Shown: positions 54,290 through 62,860 of the stretch, in pieces
How positions within the stretch are numbered: the first letter of the stretch is position 1
Layout of the letters: the number at the start of each line of letters is the position of its first letter
Assembly (NCBI RefSeq): GCF_001417775.1
Contig: NZ_BBZJ01000028.1
Location: 124,001-188,000 of the forward strand
DNA length: 64,000 nt
Reading direction: 5' to 3'
Source of the DNA: Streptomyces sp. TP-A0356
Lineage (GTDB): Bacteria > Actinomycetota > Actinomycetes > Streptomycetales > Streptomycetaceae
Notes under the pieces: generated by a model
What the model was told of the DNA's origin: nothing
Seen by the model: the letters and a program-made list of their open reading frames with translations, nothing else
Databases searched by the model: none
Made by a program: the position numbers and the translations under genes

Positions 54290-54769
54290 TCAGGCGCCGA
54301 CGCCCGGCGACCAGTGCGGGGCGCTGCCGGCCAGGCGGCAGGCGAGGAAGTACAGCGGGATGGGTGGCGTGTACGGTGAGTCACCGTCGGGGCGGTGGAT
54401 CAGGGACGGACGGGGCGCGGGCCGCTCCAGGAGGGGTCCGCGCGACACACGTCCGGCTCCGGGCCCCCGTACCGCCCCACGCACGCGTCGACCGCGTAGC
54501 TCGTCGAGGACGGCCAGACGACGCCGATGTGGGACCCCGACGGGACGATCCACCACCAGCGGAGGTCGTCGGCGAACACGCAGCCGACGCGGGGCAGACA
54601 GTTCATGATCCGTACGCCGTGCTCCCGGGGGATGCCCACGGCGTCGTATCCGAGGGTGGGGGTCAGTTCTTCCGGGAGAGCCAGGCGCTGGGCGGGCTCC
54701 GGCGCGAGGAACGCGGTCGGGTGCGGCAGCGGGTCGAAGAGGTGGCACCAGGCGCCGGACGGATCGCAC
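54290..54769 (-). pseudogene. Decayed gene with frame switch and lost 5' end
   Basis: In one frame about 54700-54440 reads ALPEELTPTLGYDAVGIPREHG and RVGCVFADDLRWWWIVPSGS with strong third-position G/C. That frame stops at 54400. The sensible end, LIHRPDGDSPYTPPIPLYFL and on to a stop at 54290, is in the frame shifted by one base. The 5' side runs directly into the 63-bp repeat array, with no usable start codon in frame. The product would be a cytoplasmic protein of about 150 aa. The family is not recognised. A single-base deletion plus repeat expansion explains it best. Confidence 0.55.
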
Positions 54770-55060
54770 GGGAGGTCGATCGGATGCGGCCACGGACGGA
54801 GGGGTCGCACCGGGCGCCGGAGGGATGGCACGGGAGGTCGATCGGATGCGGCCACGGATCGGAGAGGTGGCACCGGGCGCCGAACGGATCGCACGGGAGG
54901 TCGATCGGATGCGGCCACGGATCGGAGAGGTGGCACCGGGCGCCGGACGGATCGCACGGGAGGTCGATCGGATGCGGCCACGGATCGGAGAGGTGGCACC
55001 GGGCGTCGGACGGATCGCACGGGAGGTCGATCGGATGCGGCCACGGATCGGAGGGGTGGT
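54735..55060. repeat. 63-bp tandem repeat, about five copies
   Basis: Units starting GGGAGGTCGATCGGATGCGG begin at 54770, 54832, 54895, 54958 and 55021, with partial units at both ends. The unit at 54770 is 62 bp, lacking one T, which shifts its reading frame. The others are 63 bp and differ by a few bases. Read on the minus strand, the unit gives the 21-residue pattern WPHPIDLPCDPSGARCHL plus Ser-Asp-Pro. Confidence 0.95.
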
Positions 55061-55413
55061 ATCCGGGACGAGGACATCGCGATGTACGGAGCGATCGCCC
55101 GCAAGCCGTGAGGTAGGTGACACCCGGTGTGCACGGCGGCCGGACTTCTTGCTGAGCCGGCCGAGGTGTAGGTCGACCCCGCGTCCCGAGGGGGCGCGGG
55201 GAACCGCCACCGGCCACGGGCATCCCGCACCCGGCCAACCGCGGTCCCCCGACGGCGAGGGACGGCGATGGGGCGGGGTGCAGACGCAACGCCCTTGCCG
55301 GCCGTCGGCGAGCCGGACCACCCCGGCGACGTCCAGGCCCGTGCCGTCCAGTCGACACGGGCGCCCGTGGCCCCCGGGGGCGGGGACACCCGGCGGTCCC
55401 CACGCCGCGGGCG
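55061..55413. other. Intergenic region beside the repeat array
   Basis: 353 bp. At its left end the plus strand reads IRDEDIAMYGAIARKP then TGA (55063-55111) with strong codon bias, perhaps the last codons of a lost plus-strand gene. The rest shows no coding signal and no clear terminator for the ABC operon. Confidence 0.45.
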
Positions 55414-56376
55414 TCAGTCCAGGCCGGCCGACTTCAGCCAGGCCTTGGCGACGTCGAGCGGGTCCTTGTTGTCGAGCTGCACCTGGCCGTCCAGGTCCAG
55501 CAGGGCCGCCGTGTCGAGCTTCGCCGAGACCGTGTTGAGCGCGTCGACGCCCTTCTTGGACAGCCCCGACCTGTAGACCAGCGGCTGCACGTTCTCGAAG
55601 CCGAAGAGGTTCTTCGGGTCCTGCAGGACCACGAACTTCTCCTTGGAGATGCTCGGGTCCGTGGTGAAGATGTCGGCGGCCTGCACGGTGTTCTTCTTCA
55701 GCGCCGCCTGGGTCAGCGGACCGCCCGCGTCCAACGCCTTGAAGGACTTGAACTCCAGACCGTAGACCGTCTTCAGACCCACCAGGCCCTGCTGCCGGGT
55801 CTGGAACTCCGGCGAGGCACCGATGACCAGGTCCTTGGCGATGTCCTTGAGGTCCGCGATACCGGACTTCTCGGTGAGGTTGTACTTCTTCGCGGTGGCC
55901 GCGTCCAGGGTGATGGAGTCCTTGTCCTGCGCGGGCGCCGGGTCCAGCAGCGTCAGCTTGGAGTCGAGCTTGGCGTTGATGGCGGCCGTCGTGGCGGTGA
56001 CCGTCTTCGGGGCGGCGTTCTTGTCGAGGTAGGCCAGCAGCGCGCCGTTGTACTCGGGCAGGACCGTGATGGAGCCGTTCTTCAGCAGGCCGTAGGTGGT
56101 CTCCCGGCTGCCGATGTTGGGCTTGTAGGTGACCTTGACGCCCTTGGCCTTGAGCGCCTCGCCGTAGATGTCGGCGAGCAGGATGCTCTCGGTGAAGTTG
56201 TTGGAGCCTACGACGACGCTGTCGCCGCTCGCCTTGTCGTTCGAGAGCGGGTTGTCGGACTTGGTGCCGGAGGACGAGGAACACCCCGCGAGCAGTGCGG
56301 CCGTGGCGGCGAGCGCGACGGCGGCCGCGCCGGGGAGTCTCCTGCTGGACATGCTGGTGTTCGTGGTAGAAGTCAC
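55414..56376 (-). CDS. Osmolyte (glycine-betaine/choline type) ABC transporter substrate-binding lipoprotein
   Basis: A 320-aa OpuAC/ProX/OsmF-type binding protein. The lipoprotein signal ends LLAGC (Cys32). The mature part has VVVGSNNFTESILLADIYGEAL, GSRETTYGLLKNGSITVLPEYNGALL and ADIFTTDPSI, all typical of quaternary-ammonium binders of the OpuC class. GTG at 56376 is chosen, though an ATG at 56352 would also keep the signal. It is the last gene of a four-gene importer operon (ATPase, permease, permease, binding protein). Confidence 0.9.
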   Translation of the reverse strand: MTSTTNTSMSSRRLPGAAAVALAATAALLAGCSSSSGTKSDNPLSNDKASGDSVVVGSNNFTESILLADIYGEALKAKGVKVTYKPNIGSRETTYGLLKNGSITVLPEYNGALLAYLDKNAAPKTVTATTAAINAKLDSKLTLLDPAPAQDKDSITLDAATAKKYNLTEKSGIADLKDIAKDLVIGASPEFQTRQQGLVGLKTVYGLEFKSFKALDAGGPLTQAALKKNTVQAADIFTTDPSISKEKFVVLQDPKNLFGFENVQPLVYRSGLSKKGVDALNTVSAKLDTAALLDLDGQVQLDNKDPLDVAKAWLKSAGLD

Positions 56377-56564
56377 GATTCCCGTTCCGGGCTCGGAGGA
56401 TGAGGCAGGGCGTGGCGCAGCTGTGCGGGGTGCGGGCACCGCACCTCACTGATCCAATCCAGCTCGTTCTCGGTCAGTCAAGAGCATTCTGGTCACCGAT
56501 TGGCCTCGATGCACGACTGGTTGAGGAGGCGGTCGTCTCGAAGGGGGCCAGTTGTCCGCTCCTG

Positions 56565-57233
56565 TCAGGCGCTTCTGCGCACCCCCGGGGACACGGCGGC
56601 CCGGGCCACCGCCCAGAACAGCGTGAGCGTCGCCAGCGCCAGTACGGCCACCAGCGTGGCACCGCCCACGACCTTCTCGTAGTCGCGCTGGTAGAGCCCG
56701 TCGACGATGTACCGGCCGAGGCCGCCGAGGCTGACGTACGCGGCGATGGTGGCCGTCGAGACGATCTGGATGGCCGCCGAGCGCAGCCCACTCAGGATCA
56801 GCGGCAGCGCGACGGGCACCTCGACCTGGAAGAGGATCTTCGGCTCGCTCATGCCCATGCCCCGCGCGGCGTCCACCGGGGAGGGGTCGACGGACCGGAC
56901 GGCCTCGTACGTCGTCACCAGGATCGGCGGGACGGCGAGCACGACCAGCGGGATCATCACGGGCAGCAGCCCTAGCCCGAGCAGCACGAACATCAGCACC
57001 AGCAGACCGAAGCTGGGCAGTGCCCGGGCGGCGGTGGCGATGAAGGCGAGGGCGTTGCCGCCGCGTCCGGTGTGGCCGGTGAGCAGGCCCACCGGCAACC
57101 CGATGGCGGCGGCGACGCCGAGCGCCATCAGCGAGTACTGGACGTGCTCCCACGCCCGCGTGGGAATGCCGTCGTAGCCGTGCCAGTGGGCGCTGTCGCT
57201 GAAGAAGGCGCTGACGAAGTTCAGTACGTTCAC
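56565..57233 (-). CDS. Osmolyte ABC transporter permease (second)
   Basis: A 222-aa OpuCB/OpuCD-type permease with about five membrane segments. The EAA-like loop reads DAARGMGMSEPKILFQVEVPVALPLILSGLR, cited here by its start and end. LPSFGLLVLMFVLLGLGLLP is characteristic. GTG at 57233 overlaps the stop of the other permease (GTGA), with GGAGGA 9 bp ahead. It forms the channel with its partner. Confidence 0.9.
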   Translation of the reverse strand: MNVLNFVSAFFSDSAHWHGYDGIPTRAWEHVQYSLMALGVAAAIGLPVGLLTGHTGRGGNALAFIATAARALPSFGLLVLMFVLLGLGLLPVMIPLVVLAVPPILVTTYEAVRSVDPSPVDAARGMGMSEPKILFQVEVPVALPLILSGLRSAAIQIVSTATIAAYVSLGGLGRYIVDGLYQRDYEKVVGGATLVAVLALATLTLFWAVARAAVSPGVRRSA

Positions 57234-57943
57234 CTGGCCGCGTCCTCCAGGGCGAGTGTCGTCGGTTCGGGTCGCGCCGTGGCCTCGGTCTTCCGCCTGC
57301 GCGTGGCGCGCGGCATCCAGGGCGTCAGCAGGACGCGTGCGAGAACCAGCGCGGCGTCCACGAGGATCGCCAGGACGGCCGTGGTGATCACTGAGTTCAC
57401 CGCCAGCATCGGCCGGTGGTAGAACATCGCGTCGGCGAGCAGATTGCCGAGCGCGCCCTGATTGCCGATGAGGGTGCCGACGCTGACCAGGCTGAGGCTG
57501 GACACGGTCGCCACCCTGAGGCCCGCGAGGATGGCGGGCACGGCGATCGGCAACTGCACCTGGACGTAGCGGCGCAGGGGCCCGAACCCCATGGCGGTGG
57601 CCGCGTCCAGCGTCTCCTGCGACACCGAACGGATGCCGTCCACGATCGCCGGGACCAGCACCACCAGGCTGTAGACGGTCAGCGGGATCATCACGGTGAT
57701 CTCGCTCAGGCCGGTGTAGTCGATGAGGACGACGAAGAACGCCAGCGACGGGATCGCGTACAGGATCGTCGTCACGCCCAGCACCGGCGGGTACAGCCAG
57801 CGGAAGCGCACGCACAGCTGGGCCACCGGCAGGGCCACCACCAGGCCGGCCAGGACCGGCAGCAGGGCCTCCCGCAGGTGCAGCCCGACGAGGCCGAGCC
57901 AGGTGTTCTGGAGGTCGCTCGGGAGGTGGAAGAACCCGTTCAT
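57230..57943 (-). CDS. Osmolyte ABC transporter permease (first)
   Basis: A 237-aa permease of the OpuCB/OpuCD family. It has LLPVLAGLVVALPVAQLC, LYAIPSLAFFVVLIDYTGLS and the EAA-like segment DAATAMGFGPLRRYVQVQLP. The ATG at 57943 overlaps the stop of the ATPase gene, and its own stop overlaps the next permease, so all three are translationally coupled. Confidence 0.9.
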   Translation of the reverse strand: MNGFFHLPSDLQNTWLGLVGLHLREALLPVLAGLVVALPVAQLCVRFRWLYPPVLGVTTILYAIPSLAFFVVLIDYTGLSEITVMIPLTVYSLVVLVPAIVDGIRSVSQETLDAATAMGFGPLRRYVQVQLPIAVPAILAGLRVATVSSLSLVSVGTLIGNQGALGNLLADAMFYHRPMLAVNSVITTAVLAILVDAALVLARVLLTPWMPRATRRRKTEATARPEPTTLALEDAAR

Positions 57944-59070
57944 CCGGCGACCTTCTCGTCCCGGTGGCCCTCGGCGTGGGCACGGCGGATCGCCTCGCCG
58001 ATGGTCTGCTGCGAGACGACGCCCACCGCCCGGCCGGTGCCGTCCACGGCGACGGCCCAGCCGGTGGGCGAGAGTACGGCACCGTCGAGCGCGGCGCGCA
58101 GCGAGTCCTTGCCGTACTCGAACGGCCGCCCGTACGGCAGCAGTCGCTCCGCCGTGATCTCCCCGGCGGTCAGCTCCCCGGGCTCGCTCCAGCCGAGCGG
58201 TTTGCCGTCGATGCCGGTGACGAGCAGGTACGGCACCTCGGGCGTGGCGCGGGAGGCGATCTGCTCGGCGGAGGAGTCGACGGCGACGATCGGGGTCTTC
58301 GTCAGCTCCAGCGTCTCGGAGGTGAAGAACGACAGCCTCCGGATGCCGCGGTCGGCGCCGAGGAAGTCCTCCACGAACGCGTCGGCGGGGGAGGTGAGCA
58401 GCTCGGCGGGCGGCGCGAACTGGGCGAGTCTGCCGCCGGTCCGCAGGACGGCGACCATCGTGCCGAGCCGGATCGCCTCGTCGATGTCATGGGTGACGAA
58501 TACGATGGTCTTGCCCAACTCGTCCTGGATCCTGAGCAGTTCCTCCTGCAGGCCCTTGCGCACGATGGGGTCGACGGCGGAGAACGGCTCGTCCATCAGC
58601 AGCACCGGCGGATCGGCTGCGAGCGCCCGCGCCACGCCGACGCGCTGCTGCTGTCCACCGGAGAGCTGGTACGGGTACCGCTTGGCGAGCGACGCGTCGA
58701 GGCCGACCCTCTCCATCAGTTCCCGGGCCCGGGTGCGGGCCCGGTCCTTGCTCCAGCCGAGCAGCCGGGGCACGGTCGCGATGTTGTCGAGGATGGTGCG
58801 GTGCTGGAAGAGTCCGGCGTTCTGGATGACGTAACCCATGGACCGGCGCAGCGAGTTCACCGGTTGCCGGCCGATGTCGACGCCGTCGAGGGTGATCGTG
58901 CCCTCGCTCGGCTCGACCATGCGGTTGATCATGCGGAGGGTCGTCGTCTTGCCGCATCCCGAGGGGCCCACGAGAACGGTGATCGAGCGGTCCGGTATCT
59001 CCAGCGACAGCCGGTCGACCGCCACCGTGCCGTCCGGATACCGCTTCGTGAGTGAATCTATCCGTATCAA
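57940..59070 (-). CDS. Osmolyte ABC transporter ATP-binding protein with CBS domains
   Basis: A 376-aa ProV/OpuCA-type ATPase. It has Walker A GPSGCGKTT (35-43), the Q-loop in VIQNAGLFQHRTI, the signature LSGGQQQRVGVARAL, Walker B LLMDEPFSAVDP and switch His in VTHDIDEA. From about residue 255 a CBS-pair region (IDGKPLGWSEPGEL, WAVAVDGTGRAVGVVSQQTI) could sense ionic strength or nucleotides, as in OpuA. The start is TTG at 59070, with only a weak AAGGG upstream. Confidence 0.9.
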   Translation of the reverse strand: MIRIDSLTKRYPDGTVAVDRLSLEIPDRSITVLVGPSGCGKTTTLRMINRMVEPSEGTITLDGVDIGRQPVNSLRRSMGYVIQNAGLFQHRTILDNIATVPRLLGWSKDRARTRARELMERVGLDASLAKRYPYQLSGGQQQRVGVARALAADPPVLLMDEPFSAVDPIVRKGLQEELLRIQDELGKTIVFVTHDIDEAIRLGTMVAVLRTGGRLAQFAPPAELLTSPADAFVEDFLGADRGIRRLSFFTSETLELTKTPIVAVDSSAEQIASRATPEVPYLLVTGIDGKPLGWSEPGELTAGEITAERLLPYGRPFEYGKDSLRAALDGAVLSPTGWAVAVDGTGRAVGVVSQQTIGEAIRRAHAEGHRDEKVAG

Positions 59071-59379
59071 AGCGCCGAATGCCCTTCGGGTGTGGCAGGA
59101 GCGGCCCGATCCCGGCCGTGTCGCAGGGGCCGCTGCCGGGAGAGTCTAGACGGCATGTGTTGCGGCTTCGTGGCGGATGACGTGCCCGAATCTCGGTGTG
59201 CCGCTGGGGCGGCCGGATGGAGGGGTCACCGCCCCAGGGAGAACCGCCCTACGCGCGTTGCCGTTCGACGGGCCGAAGAACTCGTTCTCGGCGATGGCGA
59301 CCTGCTTGTCGTGGGACAAGGAGCGGCGGAGATCCGTCAGTCCGAAGGGCCCTGACGGCTGGGCCCATCCGTCCGCGGT

Positions 59380-59678
59380 CCCGGCCGAGGAGGCCCTGCG
59401 CGGGGGCGGCGCCCGCCGGACCGCGGGCGCCCGCACCGGACCGGCGGCGCTCACCGGCAGCGACCCGGATCGCCGCCCTCGCCGCCCTCGCCGCGGCCGG
59501 CCGTACCAACACGGGGATCGCCGAACTCCCGCACCTCGCGCGGCGCACCGTCGAGACCCACCGGGCCGGCACCTACCGCAGACTCGGCGTCCGTCGCCGC
59601 GCCGAACGCCCCGGGGCGCTCGGCCCGATTCCCGTCCCCGGGAACGGAGAAGTCGCCCCCGGCGGCGGCCCGGGGTGA
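59380..59678 (+). pseudogene. Remnant of a LuxR-type regulator C-terminus
   Basis: The plus strand at 59448-59640 reads TRIAALAALAAAGRTNTGIAE and then RRTVETHRAGTYRRLGVRRRAE. This is the standard LuxR/LAL helix-turn-helix, with a repeated Leu-Ala-Ala and Pro-His where relatives have Leu-Phe. The usual preceding residues ALTGSD are present but in another frame (about 59440-59460). No start codon or receiver/ATPase part is left. It looks like the decayed tail of a cluster regulator next to the NRPS genes. The rest of 59071-59684 shows no clear gene, though the minus strand at 59256-59345 has coding-like codon bias. Confidence 0.6.
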
Positions 59679-59684
59679 CCGTGC

Positions 59685-60725
59685 CTACGCCGTGCCCTCC
59701 TGTGGCTTCGGCCGTCGGCCGGGCGTGCGTGGCAGGGGCTCGGCTCCCCGGGGCCCGGTGGTGACCTCTTCGGAGTCGAGGAGGTCATCGCCGTACAGGC
59801 CCTGCAGCCAGTTGGCCTGGTAGATGGTGTCGAGGTATCGCTCGCCGAGGTCCGGTGCGATGGCCACCGCGGTCAGGCCTCGCGTGTCGTGCCGGGCCAG
59901 CCAGTCCATCGCGCCGCTGACCACCGTCCCGGTGGAGCCGCCGAACAGGAAGCCGCGTCGGGCCAGCCGGTGGCAGGCACGGATGGTGTCCACCTCCTCG
60001 ACCCGGATCACCTCGTCCACGTAGGACTCGTCGAGCAGCGGCGGGCGCATGCTCATGCCCAGGCCCGGAATCATCCGGCGGCCCGGCTTGCCGCCGAAGC
60101 TCACCGAGCCCACGCTGTCGACCGCGATGATCCGCACCGGCCGGCGACGCTCCCGGAAGTAGCGCGCGCAGCCCATCAGGGTCCCGGTGGTGCCCGCCCC
60201 GACGAACAGCACGTCCAGGCGTGGGAACTCCTGGGCGATCTCCGGTGCCGTCGTGCGGTAGTGCGCCCGCCAGTTGCCCGGATTGGTGTACTGACTGAGC
60301 CACACGTACCGGTCGTCGGAGGCGCACAGCGCCCGGACGTAGTCGAGTCGCCTGCCGAGGAAGCCGCCGTTGGCGTCCAGGTCGGCGATGATGTGCACCT
60401 CGCTGCCCAGCGCCTCCATCAGCAGTCTGGTCGACAGGTTGCAACGGGAGTCGGTCACACACAGGAACCGGTATCCCTTGCTCGCGGCGATCATGCTGAG
60501 CGCCACGCCCAGGTTGCCCGACGAGGACTCGACCAGGATGGAGTCCGGTGTCAGGACGCCCTCCCGCTCGGCGGTCTCGACCATCTCGTTCGCGGCCTTC
60601 AGCTTGATCGAGCCGGCGAAGTTGAAGCCCTCGCACTTCAGGTAGAGGGAGCGCCCGAATATCGATCGGAGGTCGATGTAGAGCCGGCCTTCGTTGAAAG
60701 CGTGGGGAGCGGAGATGACGGGCAC
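59685..60725 (-). CDS. sbnA: 2,3-diaminopropionate biosynthesis protein SbnA-like (PLP enzyme)
   Basis: A 346-aa cysteine-synthase-fold enzyme. The PLP lysine is in NFAGSIKLKAA (Lys41). The substrate loop is SSSGNLGVAL and the phosphate loop is GAGTTGTLMG. The SbnA family condenses O-phosphoserine with glutamate to give an N-substituted diaminopropionate, which SbnB then oxidises to L-2,3-diaminopropionate. SbnB is the next gene upstream, 37 bp away, which confirms the assignment. The C-terminal 30 residues are Pro/Arg-rich and probably disordered. Confidence 0.92.
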   Translation of the reverse strand: MPVISAPHAFNEGRLYIDLRSIFGRSLYLKCEGFNFAGSIKLKAANEMVETAEREGVLTPDSILVESSSGNLGVALSMIAASKGYRFLCVTDSRCNLSTRLLMEALGSEVHIIADLDANGGFLGRRLDYVRALCASDDRYVWLSQYTNPGNWRAHYRTTAPEIAQEFPRLDVLFVGAGTTGTLMGCARYFRERRRPVRIIAVDSVGSVSFGGKPGRRMIPGLGMSMRPPLLDESYVDEVIRVEEVDTIRACHRLARRGFLFGGSTGTVVSGAMDWLARHDTRGLTAVAIAPDLGERYLDTIYQANWLQGLYGDDLLDSEEVTTGPRGAEPLPRTPGRRPKPQEGTA

Positions 60726-60762
60726 ACTGGCCTCCTGATGCCAGAGCTGAGGAAGAAGGCCT

Positions 60763-61833
60763 TCAGCCGTAGCGGCGCAGGTCGTGGAAGAAGTCGTCGA
60801 TGAGCTGGAGGTGCCCGGCCCGGGCCACTTCGTCGTAGACGTACTTGCCGACGGCGAGGTCCAGCACGCCGAGTCCGAAGGGCGAGAAGATCACCGGCCG
60901 GTCGGTCGGCGGGGTCACCCGTCCGGTCATGACGTCGTCGAGGGTGCCGTCGAGGAAGTCGCGGTTGCCGGTGAGCTGTTCGGCCAGATGGGGTGAGGTG
61001 TCGGCTTTGAGACAGTGCTCGACGTCGTCGACGATGTTGGCCGATGCGAGCAGGATCTGGGGGGCCAGGTCGCGCAGGGACACGTGCAGCACCAGGGGGT
61101 GGTGCGTGAACCAGTCGGGGTCGGTGACATGGGGTGTGCCGGCGACGGTGGCGAACACCACCAGGTCGCTGGAGCGGATGAGTTCCTCGGCGCTGTCGTG
61201 GACCGTGATCCCTCCGCCGGCGCCGGCCTGCCGCAGGTAACCGCTGAAGCCGGCGGTGCTGTCGGCGGAGACGTCGTGCACGCCGACGGTGTCGAACGTC
61301 CATCCGGTGCCGGTCAGGAAGGTGTGGATGTAGCGGGCGATCAGGCCCGTGCCGAAGAATCCGATACGGGTGGGGCGGGGGCGGTTGCGGCTGAGCCAGT
61401 CGGCCGCCAGCGCGGCGGATGCCGCGGTTCTGGTGGCGCTGATGATGGAACTCTCCAGGCAGGCGAACGGGTAGCCGGTGTCGTGGTCGTTGAGGATGAG
61501 GACCGCGGAGGCCCGGGGCAGGCCGGCTGTCACGTTGACGGGGAAGCTGGAGATCCATTTCAGTCCGTCCACGTTGACGGACCCGCCGATGGAGGCCGGC
61601 AGCGCGATGATCCGTGCCGTGGGGCGGTCGGAGAAGCGCAGGAAGTACGACGGCGGGTTGACCGAGTCTCCCGCTCCGTGCAGCCGGTAGGTGGCTTCGA
61701 CCAACTCCACGAGCTGCGTCTCGCGCCCCTTGAGGGCTTGCTGTACCTGGGCTCCGGAGATCACCGCGAAGGTCGGCGCCGGACCCGGGTGGGACGGGAC
61801 CGACTCGGTCGCGGAGGACAGCAGGGATGTCAT
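60763..61833 (-). CDS. sbnB: 2,3-diaminopropionate biosynthesis protein SbnB-like (ornithine-cyclodeaminase fold)
   Basis: A 356-aa NAD-dependent enzyme of the ornithine cyclodeaminase/mu-crystallin fold. It has GLKWISSFPVNVTAGLPRAS and ILNDHDTGYPFACLESSIIS in the substrate domain, and GFFGTGLIARYIHTF in the Rossmann domain. It should oxidatively release L-2,3-diaminopropionate and 2-oxoglutarate from the SbnA product. The ATG at 61833 overlaps the TauD-like gene stop by 4 nt. Confidence 0.92.
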   Translation of the reverse strand: MTSLLSSATESVPSHPGPAPTFAVISGAQVQQALKGRETQLVELVEATYRLHGAGDSVNPPSYFLRFSDRPTARIIALPASIGGSVNVDGLKWISSFPVNVTAGLPRASAVLILNDHDTGYPFACLESSIISATRTAASAALAADWLSRNRPRPTRIGFFGTGLIARYIHTFLTGTGWTFDTVGVHDVSADSTAGFSGYLRQAGAGGGITVHDSAEELIRSSDLVVFATVAGTPHVTDPDWFTHHPLVLHVSLRDLAPQILLASANIVDDVEHCLKADTSPHLAEQLTGNRDFLDGTLDDVMTGRVTPPTDRPVIFSPFGLGVLDLAVGKYVYDEVARAGHLQLIDDFFHDLRRYG

Positions 61834-62834
61834 CGTCGGCTCGCCTCCGGGGTCGCGCAGAAGCCGGCCGGACGCTGGGGCTCGGCCATGGCGACCAGCA
61901 CCTGACGCTCTCCCGTGAAGGCCTCTCTGCTGTGTGCGGTGCGGATGTTGTCGACCAGCATCATGTCGCCGGCCTGCCAGGGCTCGCGCCGGGTGTGGGC
62001 CTCGTAGGTGCTGTTGAGCAACTGGACGATGTCCTCGCCGATGGGAGTGCCGTCCCCGAAGCGGGTGTTGAAGGGCAGTCCGTCCTCGCCGTAGACGTCC
62101 ACCAGGTACTCGCGCACCTCTGGGTCCATCGTCCACTCGTTGAGGAAGGCGATCTGGTTGAACCAGCAGCGGCGGCCGGTGAGCGGGTGGCGCACCACGG
62201 CGCCGCGGAGCTGCCGGGTGCGCAGGGACCCGTCGGGCTGCCAGGCGAAGTCGATGGCGTGGTCGCGGCAGTAGCGCTCGACGGCGGCGCGGTCGTCGGT
62301 GCCGAACGACTCGGCCAGGGAGGCACCGATCTCGTCGTTGTAGCTGCGGGTGAGCAGCCAGCCCTCACGTTCGAACCGATCGCTCAGCTCCGCGGGCAGC
62401 GCCTTGAGCACGTGTTCGGCGTCGGCCACCCCGGTCGCACCGCCCTCGCTGGGCGCGCTCAGGCACGCGAACAGCATCAGGCCGGGAACCTCCAGCGCGT
62501 AGCTCAGTTCATGGTGCATGCACATCGGCTGGTTGGCCGGCCAGGCCGAGGAGGAGTAGAGCCCCGGGCCGTGGGGCTGCCGGGGCGCGAAGGCCTCCCT
62601 CTCGGTCATCAGACCGCCGGCCAGCCCCGCGAAGACGGCACCGGCCTGGTCCGCCTGCCGGAGCCCCAGGCCACGGACGAGCACCACACCGTGCTCGGCG
62701 ACCTGCGCACGCAGCGCATCGCGGTGCTCGGCCGCCCAGCCCACCGCATCACCGGGGGTCTCGACATGCAGGATCGGGGGTTTGCCCGGCCTCAGTTCCA
62801 CCTCGGGCGGTGGTGCCAGGGATGAGGACGACAT
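61830..62834 (-). CDS. TauD/TfdA-family Fe(II)/2-oxoglutarate oxygenase (SyrP-like)
   Basis: About 334 aa. The iron ligands are HHE in CMHHELSYA and the distal His in DNIRTAHSREAF, with Arg further on to bind 2-oxoglutarate. The overall pattern (VVLVRGLGL, FNQIAFLNEW, DMMLVDNIRTAH) fits the SyrP/clavaminate-like subgroup that hydroxylates amino acids, often while on an NRPS carrier domain. ATG 62834 has AAAGGAA 6 bp upstream. ATG 62864, which overlaps the NRPS stop (ATGA), is the alternative. Hydroxylation of an amino acid residue in the peptide product is the likely role. Confidence 0.85.
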   Translation of the reverse strand: MSSSSLAPPPEVELRPGKPPILHVETPGDAVGWAAEHRDALRAQVAEHGVVLVRGLGLRQADQAGAVFAGLAGGLMTEREAFAPRQPHGPGLYSSSAWPANQPMCMHHELSYALEVPGLMLFACLSAPSEGGATGVADAEHVLKALPAELSDRFEREGWLLTRSYNDEIGASLAESFGTDDRAAVERYCRDHAIDFAWQPDGSLRTRQLRGAVVRHPLTGRRCWFNQIAFLNEWTMDPEVREYLVDVYGEDGLPFNTRFGDGTPIGEDIVQLLNSTYEAHTRREPWQAGDMMLVDNIRTAHSREAFTGERQVLVAMAEPQRPAGFCATPEASRR

Positions 62835-62860
62835 CTCGGTTCCTTTCGGCTCGTACGGGC

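Noticed and set aside
54364..55116. Plus-strand frames with a 21-residue repeat across the 63-bp array
   Set aside because: No ribosome site or conserved part; the minus strand links better to a gene-like sequence. The array makes all frames look periodic.
59256..59345. Minus-strand stretch reading RSLSHDKQVAIAENEFFG with good codon bias
   Set aside because: It has no start, no clear family and is only about 30 codons; noted as a possible gene fragment but not annotated.
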